Positions 26,059 through 37,200 of a stretch of DNA of 64,000 bases are shown in pieces. Under the pieces are notes generated by a model. It had not been told where the DNA came from, did no database searches, and saw only the letters and a list, made by a program, of their open reading frames with translations. Origin of the DNA: Erysipelotrichaceae bacterium (GTDB lineage Bacteria; Bacillota_I; Bacilli_A; Erysipelotrichales; Erysipelotrichaceae); contig JAFRBQ010000008.1 of NCBI GenBank assembly GCA_017404785.1, forward strand, positions 40,212 to 104,211, given 5' to 3'. Made by a program: the position numbers and the translations under genes. Within the stretch, counting starts at the first letter, position 1. Each line of letters starts with the position of its first letter.

Positions 26059-27096
26059 ATGAAACAGTATAATAACAGAAGAGCATTTACATTAGCTGAA
26101 CTGCTGATAGTTGTGGCAATTATCGGAGTTTTGGTCGCAATTTCGATACCTATTTTTAATAGTCAGTTGGAAAAATCACGGCAAGCTGTTGATCTTTCTA
26201 ATATGCGTACAGCATATGGCGCTGCCGAATACGCATTTTTAACAGAAGGCAAGGCTGTTTTAGGTATTTTTGATGCCAAGAGTGGGCAACTTGTCAGTGG
26301 AACTATTCCTGAAGGATATGGTAAATCGCGTAAGAATGTCAGTGAATGGCTTGAGAACTCAGACCCAGTAAACAGAGAAAATGCTTCAGGGAAACCTAAT
26401 GTTGACGGTAAAGAACATGTTTTGATGGTAGAAACAGATGATAACGGCAGAGTAAGTATGTATTGGACATCTGTAAGTTATAATCCAGTTTATGTAGATA
26501 CGGTTAAACCATACAAGAATGAAACTCTTACAACTTTAAAAGGTATGAATAATACCGAACGTTCAAAAGCTGATAAAGAAACACTATTTGATATAGGGAA
26601 GATGGTTTTAAGCCAGGGGTGGACCAGAAAACAGCTCGAAGATATCATGGGAATTGAATTTTCAGGGCCTATTAATAATCAGGCTGTGAGAATTGCGGAT
26701 TATTATCAGCTAAAAGAGGGCAGTTTTGAAGATGATAATTATTGGTCTAATGGTTTTAAAATAACTTCGAAGAACGAAATTCTTTTGAATATGCTTGAAG
26801 ATATGGGGTTTGATGGGGGAAACATCAGCGATAAGAGCTCTTCAAACGGAAGGATTAATACAACATATAGTAATTCATTATTCTATTCTGATGAATTAGC
26901 CACAAATAATTTCAACAACAATGCAATAAATAGAACAAAACGTTCTATTATTCTAGAAGGTATTAAAACCGATTCCAATGGAAAAATAACACAGTTTACT
27001 ATTTATTCCAAAGCTATGGATAATAATGCAAATATGAGCGAAGAAGAAAAAGCCAAATTCCGCGTTACAGTAAAGCTTTCTGATTTGGAAAATTAG
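26059..27096 (+). CDS. Third type IV pilin-like protein, 345 aa
   Basis: Leader MKQYNNRRA, cleavage before FTLAE (the -1 residue is Ala, tolerated by prepilin peptidases), helix AELLIVVAIIGVLVAISIPIF, and a conserved stalk QLEKSRQAVDLSNMRTAY that matches the orphan pilin at 4656 closely. Behind it is a large, Asn/Ser/Asp-rich head of ~290 residues with no cysteines that I do not recognise. It has its own promoter and terminator, between the glycan genes and the minor-pilin operon. It could be an alternative or tip pilin. Confidence 0.85.
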   Translation: MKQYNNRRAFTLAELLIVVAIIGVLVAISIPIFNSQLEKSRQAVDLSNMRTAYGAAEYAFLTEGKAVLGIFDAKSGQLVSGTIPEGYGKSRKNVSEWLENSDPVNRENASGKPNVDGKEHVLMVETDDNGRVSMYWTSVSYNPVYVDTVKPYKNETLTTLKGMNNTERSKADKETLFDIGKMVLSQGWTRKQLEDIMGIEFSGPINNQAVRIADYYQLKEGSFEDDNYWSNGFKITSKNEILLNMLEDMGFDGGNISDKSSSNGRINTTYSNSLFYSDELATNNFNNNAINRTKRSIILEGIKTDSNGKITQFTIYSKAMDNNANMSEEEKAKFRVTVKLSDLEN

Positions 27097-27141
27097 GCTA
27101 AATTTGCAGTTGAAAAAAGAACAACTTTTTAACAGAAAGAG

Positions 27142-27166
27142 AAAGCTATTCAAAATAGCTTTTTTT
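27142..27166 (+). terminator. Terminator after the third pilin
   Basis: AAAGCTATT (27142-27150), loop CAA, AATAGCTTT, then T run to 27166. Confidence 0.82.
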
Positions 27167-27275
27167 CAAAATATCTGTAAAAAAACTATGTTTTTCAGCT
27201 TAAAGTCATCAAAATTGCATATTTTTAACTAATTTTATATGGTATGTTAACGCTGCCAAACAAGGCTCTGTATTA

Positions 27276-27305
27276 TTGAATGGCTATAAATTTCTTTAGT
27301 ATAAT
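27276..27305 (+). promoter_or_regulatory. Promoter of the minor-pilin/giant-protein operon
   Basis: TTGAAT (27276-27281), 18 bp, TATAAT (27300-27305). No other promoter or terminator is visible until 47368, so this may drive a ~20-kb transcript. The gap 27167-27275 is AT-rich without recognised features. Confidence 0.6.
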
Positions 27306-27362
27306 ATAGATGGGTTTTAATACACATTTTTTTGTGTGGAACTCTTTGAATATATTCGGAAT

Positions 27363-28004
27363 ATGAAAAGACTTATACTTAAAAAACTCAGATCCAATGA
27401 GGGTGCATCGCTGACATATGCGATACTGCTTTTTCTGGTGTGTGCAGTTGTTGGTTCGATAGTTTTGACAGCTGGAACGATCGCCTCCGGAAGACTTGCA
27501 GAGAAAGCCGAAATGGATCAGAGATACTACCATGTAACTTCAACTGCCGAGTTCCTGAAGGATGCTCTGGACGGGAAAAGCGTAAGGATCATCAGAGAGA
27601 ATACAAATCCGATTGTGATAAGAATCGAAGGATATGATGATCCGCTGCCAGAAGATTTTGAAGATTCTTTTCAACAGGAAACTAATTTCTATAACTATGA
27701 TTTCCTGACCCTTAAAACATTGCAGCTTATGCCGGAACTTACATGGGAAGCGGATTTCTATGACCAGAATGCAAAGGTTACAAATATCAAGTTTCAGGTT
27801 TCCGGCCAGGAGCATGTTGCGGATGTCAAAGTAACCGTCAAAAATGGTGTTATGACCATGGATATCAGCGATAACGGCTATACGGTCAGAATGAATTTTG
27901 CGCCTCAGATTTCTGAAGTCAACTCGCTCAACGATGAGAATATTGAAACCAAAACAGCCACGATAACCTGGCGTGTAAACAGTATAGAGAAAGTGTTTGG
28001 ATAA
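27363..28004 (+). CDS. Minor pilin-like protein 1 (PilX-like)
   Basis: Start at ATG 27363 gives a basic leader MKRLILKKLRSNEGA before the hydrophobic helix SLTYAILLFLVCAVVGSIVLTAG; a GTG at 27336 would add nine residues but has no SD. 213 residues. The NEG-ASLTYAILLF junction resembles the class III-like signal of PilX/TadE-type minor pilins, with the +5 Glu absent. The extracellular part is acidic (DDPLPEDFEDSF) and beta-rich at the end (TATITWRVNSIEKVFG). It is followed directly by the next minor pilin (1 nt gap). Confidence 0.65.
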   Translation: MKRLILKKLRSNEGASLTYAILLFLVCAVVGSIVLTAGTIASGRLAEKAEMDQRYYHVTSTAEFLKDALDGKSVRIIRENTNPIVIRIEGYDDPLPEDFEDSFQQETNFYNYDFLTLKTLQLMPELTWEADFYDQNAKVTNIKFQVSGQEHVADVKVTVKNGVMTMDISDNGYTVRMNFAPQISEVNSLNDENIETKTATITWRVNSIEKVFG

Positions 28005-28005
28005 G

Positions 28006-28362
28006 ATGCATAGAATAGTAAAAAAACTTGGAAACAACTCCGGTGAGAGTATTGCGGAATTACTGATATCGATCCTGGTATCTGTTTTAGGCATCACTTT
28101 GCTGGCGATCATGATCCAGACGAGTTCAAAACTGATCCTTTCAAGCAGAGACAAGATCAATGATTATGCCGCCGAGGAGAACAGGATCGTAAAAAAAGAA
28201 GACACACCTGATGAAAAGTGCAATGTAAATCTGCTGGATGGCGACAGCAGCAGGCTATACAACTTATACAAGAACTGCAAACCTCTGAAAGCCGATGTAT
28301 TTAAAATGCCTTTTGAAAAAAAGAAGATTATAGCTTTTGAAAGAAATTATGAAGAGGAATAA
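28006..28362 (+). CDS. Minor pilin-like protein 2
   Basis: A 118-residue protein with leader MHRIVKKLGNNSG and helix ESIAELLISILVSVLGITLLAIMI. A Glu five residues after the Gly imitates the prepilin +5 Glu (G/ESIAE). The rest is a short, charged head (NVNLLDGDSSRLYNL...). ATG at 28006 is preferred over TTG at 27997 inside the preceding gene. It overlaps the following gene by 14 nt, indicating one operon. The small size suggests an initiation or tip-adaptor pilin; function inferred. Confidence 0.6.
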   Translation: MHRIVKKLGNNSGESIAELLISILVSVLGITLLAIMIQTSSKLILSSRDKINDYAAEENRIVKKEDTPDEKCNVNLLDGDSSRLYNLYKNCKPLKADVFKMPFEKKKIIAFERNYEEE

Positions 28363-28903
28363 AACAGAAAAAGCAGGATTTACTTTAGCTGAAACGTTGC
28401 TGGCAACGCTGCTGCTTTTGATTGCGTCTGCCTTGCTGGTTACGGGCATCCCAGTGGCCTTCAGAGCTTATAAAACGGTCACTTTGACTGCGGAGGCCAA
28501 TGTATTGATATCCACGACGATGACGGAATTGAAAGACAAGCTCGCTTTTTGTGAAGATCTGGCAATTGCAGACAAAAAGATCTCTTTTACCAGCAATAAT
28601 GGCCGCCAGTATACGCTCAGTTATGATGCTGATAAAGCCGGTTTATATCTCCTGGACACTACTGATAACGACTACAATCCTGGAAAAGATGATGTTTATA
28701 CACATGATTCCCAGATGCTTGTTTCTGATGAGGCTGCAGTAAGAGAACTGTGTGTCGATTACAGTGAAGTGATTATTGATGGAAATGTTCTGACTTTTAA
28801 AAATCTCAATGTTTACCGTAAAAGCGATATAGAACATACCGAGAACAATGCTTTAGTTAAGATACCTGAATTTGATATCAGACTTTTGATGAGTGGTGAA
28901 TGA
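28349..28903 (+). CDS. Minor pilin-like protein 3 (PilV/PilW-like)
   Basis: A 184-residue prepilin. ATG 28349 gives leader MKRNKTEKAG, then FTLAETLLATLLLLIASALLVTGIP with the canonical G/F junction and Glu5. The head is acidic with two Cys (CEDL, LCVDY) that could form a disulfide, and includes NDYNPGKDDVYTHD. Its stop overlaps the start of the GLUG pilin (ATGA). This arrangement of successive minor pilins is the pattern of a pilus initiation complex. Confidence 0.82.
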   Translation: MKRNKTEKAGFTLAETLLATLLLLIASALLVTGIPVAFRAYKTVTLTAEANVLISTTMTELKDKLAFCEDLAIADKKISFTSNNGRQYTLSYDADKAGLYLLDTTDNDYNPGKDDVYTHDSQMLVSDEAAVRELCVDYSEVIIDGNVLTFKNLNVYRKSDIEHTENNALVKIPEFDIRLLMSGE

Positions 28904-31245
28904 AGATGAGAAGATTACATAAAAGAAATAGCAAAGGTTTTACCATGGCGGAACTTATGGCGGTTGTTGCCATTACTTTGATTCTGTCTATGGTAGGTAT
29001 CATAGCTGTCACATACTATATGAGAATTATGAAGCATCTTGAATATGACACGATGGCCAAGGAAATATACGTTGCTGCGCAAAACCACTTGTCTTTAGCT
29101 TATAACGAAGGCTATCTGGGATTAAGCGGTGACGACAAATTCGGTACCAAGGAAGGAAAGATCGGAAGTATTGACGATACAGATGCAAACAGCAATATCT
29201 ACTATTTTGTCGTATCTGAAGCCGACAGTACAGCCGATGAGATTTTTGATCTGTTGCTGCCGTTTGGTTCGATCGAAGAGAAAGTCAGAAGCAAGAGTTC
29301 CTATTTAATCCGTTATGACAAATCGGCTGGAAGGATCCTGGATGTCTTTTATTCCGAACTTGATGGGAACAGATACGGACATACTTTCCTTAACGCTGTG
29401 GCTGATAATGCCGCCGAGTATAACAAACTTCTCACCATCAGACCTGATGAGAATAAAAATCAAAGAAGATATTTTGACATTTATTCCGACAGGGCAGATA
29501 ACAGTTTTCCGATTGTCGGCTACTATGGCGGAGACAAGGCTAAGACCTTGCCATATGGCAAACTGATCGAAGTGCCATATATCAGAGTAATCAATAATGA
29601 AGAATTGAAGGTCGAAGTTAAGATAGATGATACAAAATATGACAATACTGTTCAGTTCAGATTGCTGCTTAAGGGCGAAGTAAGCGATGCGATGGCTTAT
29701 CTGCCGCTGGAAAAATCGGCATTCAGCGGAAATACCGTCACAAGTCTGCTTGACAGCATCACGCAAAGCGGCAAACATTTTGATGATGTGATGCGCACAA
29801 TGACATATAAAGACAACAACAGTAACAAGCTTTTCTATCCGGGAGAGAATCTGACCGTATGGGTCGAAGCTTTCGATAATACCAAACTGACAAATGTGGC
29901 CAAATCCATTGAGATCACCACAAACTCCTTATATGGCGATTTAAGTACAGTTGATAAGGAGAAGACCGCCGCTAGCAGAGTTGCGGATATTTCCAATATC
30001 AGACATCTGGAAAATCTGGAAAATAAGATCTCATCTCTTGATAATACTTCAGTCAACATTGATCGTGCTGAACAAAGTGTTGATCTGGATTGGATTGGCT
30101 TTACCAGCAAATTTTCATCTGCTGTAAATATTTATTCAAATAATAACGGAGATGATATGCTGGCAAGCAACAATCACTATTATCCTGTCAATTTGCCTGT
30201 TGATTATGATGGCAAGAATCATTCGATTGGCAGAGTCAATATAAATACAAGCAACACGATACAGGAAACTGTAACTTCCAATAATGCAGGATTGTTTGGT
30301 CTGGTTGATGGAAGAAGTATTGCAAATCTTAAACTGACCGATTTCTTAGTCAATACTTCCGGCAACGTCGGAAGCCTGGCCGGCTATGTTACCAGAGGTG
30401 GCACCGTTACAAATGTTTTAGCCTGTGATGATGATCGTATTTCTTCAATCAGCGGAGGCATTAATGTCGGTGGCCTTGTAGGAAAGCTGGAAGATTCCAC
30501 TATAGATCGATCAGCTGCCGCTGTGCTGGTAAATGATGATGCAAATCATACGATCAATTATTATAACAGACAGGAAAGCGGTACAGTCTATGCGGGCGGA
30601 CTTGTCGGTTATGCGAACAGTGTTTCCAGGGAAGCGAAGATAAGCAATTCGTATGCTTCCGCTCATACAAATAACGGAGAACTCAGAAAAAGTGACGATA
30701 CTACGTTCTACGACGTAAACGGCAAAACAGCCGGTGGTCTTGTAGGTTATGCCAAAGATACCAGTATCTCCAATTCCTATGCAACATGTTCGGTCAACGG
30801 AACCGATGAAGCCGGTGGCTTTGCAGGACACAATTCCGGTTATTCCGGTATCAGCAATTCTTATGCGGTCGGCAGAGTCAACGCGGATGAAGAAGATACC
30901 GATTATAAAGGTGCTTTTATAGGCAACGACACCAGCAATACAGCTCATGCCGGCAGCGGTTATATGGCAGCTGCCAACGACGGCGTACTCGGCGCTTTTG
31001 GAACTAAATCAAATAACAGCCGTACTATCAGCAGACTTGATCTGAATGTATCGACCTATAGAGCATTTATTTCCGACATAACAACTGCAGAACCTTACGA
31101 TACGCCTTATCTTTCAAGACGTTATCTGGGCAAGTATCCTTATCGCGGCTTTGGAACTTCTTCAACATCCGGTAACGAAGAAATATATGTTGAGAAGCAT
31201 TACGGAGACTGGCCGGATTATGAAGTCTTCGCGATAAATAATTAG
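28900..31245 (+). CDS. Large pilin-like adhesin with GLUG repeats
   Basis: A 781-residue protein with prepilin start MKMRRLHKRNSKG/FTMAELMAVV, Glu5 and a long helix continuing into YYMRIMKHLEYDTMAKEIY. After ~430 residues of beta-rich sequence come six GLUG-like repeats (about 463-655: AGLFGLVDG, GSLAGYVTRG, GGLVGKLED, GGLVGYANS, GGLVGYAKD, GGFAGHNSG), each followed by IxNSYA-type strands. GLUG repeats occur in secreted adhesins and proteases. A prepilin-anchored GLUG module would place an adhesive domain at or along the pilus. It precedes the giant gene by 22 nt. Confidence 0.85.
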   Translation: MKMRRLHKRNSKGFTMAELMAVVAITLILSMVGIIAVTYYMRIMKHLEYDTMAKEIYVAAQNHLSLAYNEGYLGLSGDDKFGTKEGKIGSIDDTDANSNIYYFVVSEADSTADEIFDLLLPFGSIEEKVRSKSSYLIRYDKSAGRILDVFYSELDGNRYGHTFLNAVADNAAEYNKLLTIRPDENKNQRRYFDIYSDRADNSFPIVGYYGGDKAKTLPYGKLIEVPYIRVINNEELKVEVKIDDTKYDNTVQFRLLLKGEVSDAMAYLPLEKSAFSGNTVTSLLDSITQSGKHFDDVMRTMTYKDNNSNKLFYPGENLTVWVEAFDNTKLTNVAKSIEITTNSLYGDLSTVDKEKTAASRVADISNIRHLENLENKISSLDNTSVNIDRAEQSVDLDWIGFTSKFSSAVNIYSNNNGDDMLASNNHYYPVNLPVDYDGKNHSIGRVNINTSNTIQETVTSNNAGLFGLVDGRSIANLKLTDFLVNTSGNVGSLAGYVTRGGTVTNVLACDDDRISSISGGINVGGLVGKLEDSTIDRSAAAVLVNDDANHTINYYNRQESGTVYAGGLVGYANSVSREAKISNSYASAHTNNGELRKSDDTTFYDVNGKTAGGLVGYAKDTSISNSYATCSVNGTDEAGGFAGHNSGYSGISNSYAVGRVNADEEDTDYKGAFIGNDTSNTAHAGSGYMAAANDGVLGAFGTKSNNSRTISRLDLNVSTYRAFISDITTAEPYDTPYLSRRYLGKYPYRGFGTSSTSGNEEIYVEKHYGDWPDYEVFAINN

Positions 31246-31267
31246 TTAGCAAGGGGGAGTTTTAAAA

Positions 31268-34200
31268 ATGGAAGATTATATGAGAAGAATAAAAGAATTT
31301 TTAAAAAACAGGCGTAACCCTTTGTTATGCACATTTGTTATTGTTTTAATGCTTGTTTCGAATATCCCGGCAAAGCAGATCGCTGCCCTTGAAACGGGAG
31401 AAGATACAGATACGACTCAGCAGCAGAGCTTTATTTATGAGCTTGAAAGAGAAGTTGCGGTCGATGGAGATAACAGCTTCAGGATCAAAGCAGTTTTTGA
31501 TAATGGAGCTATGGTTCTTAGTGATTCAAGGATCAGCGTAATAGAAGTCGAAAGCAATTTTGACAATTATGAACAGTATAAGGCCAGAACGGATCGTCTA
31601 TCTGGCAAAGAAGGCAATAAATACAGATTCTATGATGTTTCGATCGTTTATGGCGAAAAGGAAGTTCTGCCGGAAGGCATAACAAACTTTTCGATCGAAA
31701 GAAATAACAGAAACACAAAACTGTTTGTCCTCTACGAAAGTGACGGTGCTGCTCCGGAAGATAAATTCGCCATCGAATTTAAAGAAGGACAGGATCTTGT
31801 TTTGGCATTTGTCGAGGAAACAGAAGTTCAGGATGCTTCAGTAGAAAATAATACAGAAACTCAAGAACCCGCCGATGAAGTTGCGGATGAAAATGAACTG
31901 AAATACGAGATAGACCTCTCTTTCACTGATGAAGAAGAAACAAAGTACAACAATGCTTTACAGGCAGAAGAGATCAGAGAAGATGATGAAGCTTTTAGTG
32001 AACTGATCGATAACAGAAATGCCGTAGTTGATGACACGTTTGTTGAATATGTAAAACTGTTTGAACTTAAAAAGAATGAGATTAAGGATACAGAAGATCA
32101 AGATCCGATCGAGACCAGCAGCAAGATCAAAGTCACGATCAGATTGACTGCTAATTATAATGACTTGGATGAAAACAAGCTTGCGATCGTCTTACTTGAA
32201 AATGATGCAAGGAAGCTTATCAAACCTGAAGTAAAAAAGGAAAACGATAATCTGGCCATAAGTTTTGAAGCAGATGATTCCGTTGTTTTTGCTTTAGTGG
32301 AAACAACTGAAGAAGTAGTGTTGACTTATAAAGACAATGAATATCAGATCACTGTTTCGTTTACCGGTGCTGCTGGTATACCTGCTGATGCTTGGCTGGA
32401 TGTTTCCATCTATGAAGAACAAGACGAAGTCTATGAAAACGCCTTAGAGAAGTCTTCTGAAACTCTTGGTGAGGATGCTGTTGAACAGGCGACAGCTGTC
32501 AAGGTATTTGATATTTCAATCAGGGATTCAAAAACAAATGAAGAATATCAGCCAAACAACAATGTCAGAGTTTCGATCGATCTTCTGAAAGAAGAGATCA
32601 ATGAAAAAGTCAATGTCGATGTATTGCATATCGAAGGCACTCAAGAAGAAGCTCAGATCGTCGAGAGCGAAATAGTCGATGAAAAAGTTGAATTTAAAAC
32701 AGACGGTTTCTCTGTTTATGTCGTTGTCTTAACGACGCTTGATAAGACACTCGTTGCTTCCGATGGAAATAAATACCGTGTCACGGTTTCTTACGACAGT
32801 AATTCAGGCATTCCTGAAAATGCGATACTTGCTGTTGAAGAGCTGAATAAAGCAGATAAAAACTTTGGCCAGTATATTGAAAAAACAGCTGAAGCTTTAA
32901 GCAAAGAAAAAGATTCTTTTGAAATTGCCCGTGTTTTTGATATTACACTGATCGATCCGGAAACTGGAGAACATTATCAGCCTGACAAGAATGTCAAAGT
33001 AAGCATTGAACTGCTGAATGAAGATATTACTGATAAATTTGATGTCGTTCACTTTGAAGATAACGCAAATGATGGACCTGGCGATGCGAAAGTATTGAAA
33101 TCATCGACTACTGGCGAAAAGGTGGAGTTTGAAACAGATGGTTTCTCAATTTATGTTTTGACCAGCGGTGGACAAACCGTTACACCACAGTGTACTTATA
33201 CCTTCTTTGTCCAAGAGGGCGGATTATATACAGAATATTCATTTGTAGATGATCAGGGAAATAGAATTTACAAGCAGACCGTTTCCAATGTCAAAGAGCT
33301 TGTCGTTCCGCAACTTCCATCATCAGAAGGCAGAGCTTTTAACGGATGGTTTAAAGGTGATCGAATCGGTGGTGTCCTTGTACTTGATGAGGAACCTTAT
33401 GATTTTGAAAATACCAAAATCACGCAGGATAGTGCCGTTGATCTTTATGCGGTCTTCTCTGCTTATGCACAGGTAATATTCCATGATCAGTATGATCAGA
33501 CGGAGCAGTTTTTCCCTACGGCAATTACCCGCAGAGCAGAATTGAATGATGAGACTCTTTCAGGAAAAGTCAAGATCAGTGATCTGAGTGTCGAGTATAA
33601 CAACCTTGGTTCAGCAAAGATGGCATTCCTGGGCTGGTCTGAAACACCGGTTAAAACTCCGGGAACATACGAAGATGAAGAACATCGCTCTTATGTGATC
33701 ATTCCTGATGAAGAAGGATGTATAACCGTAACAGGCAAGACGGAACTGTATCCGATTTTCAAAGAGATTCACTGGCTGTCTTTCTTTGCCGCTCCATCAG
33801 GACAGGGTGCAGCATACAATGGACCTAGACGTCTTTTTATAGATGAAGGAGTTGAAAGCCTGCCGATCACCTCTTTGAGTGGAAATACTTTCCTGGGCTG
33901 GTTCACTGGCACAAAGGGCGATAATGACGAAGTCAATTACGGTACACAGATTTCCGATGCAGAGGGCAATCTTATTGCCGGTGTTGATGATGCCGGAGCT
34001 TATGTTGCCAATGGCAAAATGTATCTGAGAAGCGATGTCACTTTATACGCCAAATGGGAAGTAAGCACAACTGCATACTATAAAGTTATTTTCTGGAAAC
34101 AGAATATTGCAGACAAAAATAATTATGTTTATATAAACAGTTTAAAAAATCTCGGAAATGTAGGCGAACTCGTGCATGCGAGCAACGTATCCATTACGAC

Positions 34201-37200
34201 TAATTGCCCTGCAAACTACACTCTTAAAGTTCAGCCGGCTCCTGCCGAAGTTAAAATTGACGGCAGTACGGTCATAAATGTCTATTATGATCACAATGAA
34301 GGCTATACACCTGCTGAAGGTGATTTCACTTTAAGATTTGTCGATTCGATTACAGAAGAGGGAAAGAAAAGTCCGGACCTGCCTAAAACGTATACCGTAC
34401 ATTCTGGCAGTTCTATAGAAAAAATCGCAAATCCTGGATCAGGAAGAAGAGGCTATATCTTCTTGAAATGGTATCTTGATCCGGATTGTACGCAAGAAGC
34501 TGATTTCGCTACCATGCGTATGCCTTATGAAGATCTGACTCTTTATGCCGGATGGGAAGTTGAATGGTATGTAGTAACCATCGATCCAAACTATGGTGAA
34601 CTGCGTCCGCTGGTAGATGGTGTACCTACAGGTACAGGATCTACTTGGTTCTGGCAGACGGTCGAAAGAGAGCCTATTGCGGAATATTCCTATGTAGAAA
34701 GGAACTATGTACAGTCCAATTCCGGAACCTGGTATTATGTCAATTATGCCGGAAATGGTGATGGCACAACGGAATGGGGATCAAAGCGATACACTTATTA
34801 CACCCAGAATCAGTCCGAGGCTACTGAGGATACTACTTTTGAATATGCACCTGGTACGTATACATATGCCGGATGGTATGAACAACATGAAGACGGTACA
34901 GAAACACTGTATGATTTTGGTCAAAGAACCGATCACAATACCATTTTGAAACTTCATTGGAAGAAAAACGGCATTTACTATCTGGGTTACGATGCAAAAG
35001 ATGGCACTTTGGATGACGGATTCAGCAAGACTCTGATTCTTCCGGATACTTATGTTGATTATTCGGGAATAACGCTGACTCATTCAGCAAAAGCTCCTGA
35101 AGGTAAAACGTTTGTTGGATGGAGAGTACAGAATTCCAATGATAATGTAATCTATAAGCCTGGCAAGCAATTCACTCTACACGCCGATGATGCGAAACGT
35201 ATAAGTGGCAAGGATGTCGTATTCCTTGAAGCTGTTTATGTAAAAGTAAATAATGCCAGCATCGTCTATGATGCCAACGGTGGAACGATCAATGCCGACA
35301 ATATAGATCTTGGCTATGTTCCTTCAGGCGATCAATGGATTCCGGTAAGCGGAACAGCCGATACGGAAAGTGCTACCGCAACCGTTTCAGGTTTAACCAA
35401 TAACACAAAAATAAGATTAAGCAACGGTACAGGCTTTATCGCTCCTACTGGAACCAATGCCGAATTTTTGGGTTGGAGTGATAAGAAAGTTTGCGATGCT
35501 TCGGCAAAATTCTATGCAAAAGACAGTACTGATACCTACGCAGCAGCAGATTCAAGCAGCCTTTATGCAGTCTGGGGTGTCAAAGCAACTTATTCACTGG
35601 GCTCAGAATCTGCAGAGTGGGGTGAACAGGAATGGGATCCGACTATATACACAAAAGTTGGAAATAATTATGTACAGGATGTAAAGGTAGGAAATAAAAT
35701 ATCCGAACCGCAGTATGTTCCTGTCTATACAGGCCATGATGGCCGTCTGTTCCGTTATTGGGCAACCAGAAGCGGATCAGGAAGTGATACGGATCCTTAT
35801 GTATACACTGAATATGATTTTTCAAAACCTGTAATGAATTCAGTGAATCTGTACGCTTATTGGAGCGAACCGAATATTGTAAAGGTTCATGCGATAGATT
35901 CATCTGAACCTGATCTGGCAGATAAAACAAAAGATAGTGCCTGGAGTGTCACAGATATCACAGTTTCGACTGCTGAGAAACCGATCAATGCCACGAGTAA
36001 TGTTACGGCACCGGCAAACTATACATTTGCCTTTGCGGCAGTTGCGGACAGTCTTTCTTCCATATCGGAGAAAAACGCGATAACCGCCATAAAATATGAA
36101 AATAAGCAGGTTAAAGTAAAATATGCCGGAGAATCGGAATTTAAAGTATTGACCGGCAATAAAGAAGTTTACTTTGTTTATTATCAGGATAAGAATCTAG
36201 GAATCGGCTATAAGAGCATGGGTTCAAATGGAACATTGACGGATGCAGAAGTGGATTCTTCAGCTCCTGATATAACCGGACTTATCCGCGAAACATACGA
36301 TATGACCAGTGCTATCAGCACACCTTTAGCCTGGGCGAACAATGCTTATTCCAGCTATGCTTTTGCTATTGGCAAATCTACTGCCGGATCGATAAATGAT
36401 TTAGGTTTCCTGACCTCTGTTTCATCTTCCGATACGCAAAGACCTGCATTGCAGTTGCGCAATACATGGAAAGGTTTTGAATACTCTATCAATGGAACAT
36501 CATGGACAAACTGCGGTTATGCATTGGATCTGTACGTAGTTTACTATAAACAAATGCCGACAGTGGTGATGTATGCAGAAAAAACTGAAGGTTATCATGA
36601 TGTTATTGATACACAGTTCACATACGACTTCATTGTCGAAGAAATCAAAACCACTACCATTTCGGAAGAAGGAAAGGAAGATATTGTCACTACTAAGACA
36701 ACTGTAATATATGATAAAGATACCGAAGGCTATCAGTCTGTCATTTTAAAGAACGGTGAAAGTAATTCGGCGATCCTTTTTTATGACATAACATCTTCAA
36801 CTGTTGATCTCATAACAACTACAGTTGAAACAAAACAGAGAATCGTAATCACTCAGACTGAAAACAGCCAGTTTACTACGACAGTTGAGGGAGATGACAT
36901 TCCACAGACTGAGACACTTTCCTGTGTTTATACAGCTGATGGCAATGGCGGTACAAAGAACGTAATATTCACCAATACTCACAAATCCGTACCTGTGGAG
37001 ATCCATATTGCTTTGGTGGAAGAAAGCGGAGTCATACAGCGCGATACAACTTATAGAAACTTGAATGAAAACAATTATAAGTTCGATTTAGGATTCGGAG
37101 AAACGGTTACGCTTCTTGAAAGACTTTCTTCAGATACAGTATTAAGAGGACCGATCGGCAACTATGCTTTTGGCACGGCACTTGCCGGTACGGGAACAGA

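Noticed and set aside
27540..28160. 206-codon frame on the minus strand
   Set aside because: It crosses two minor-pilin genes antisense, has no SD or family motif, and coding signals are on the plus strand.
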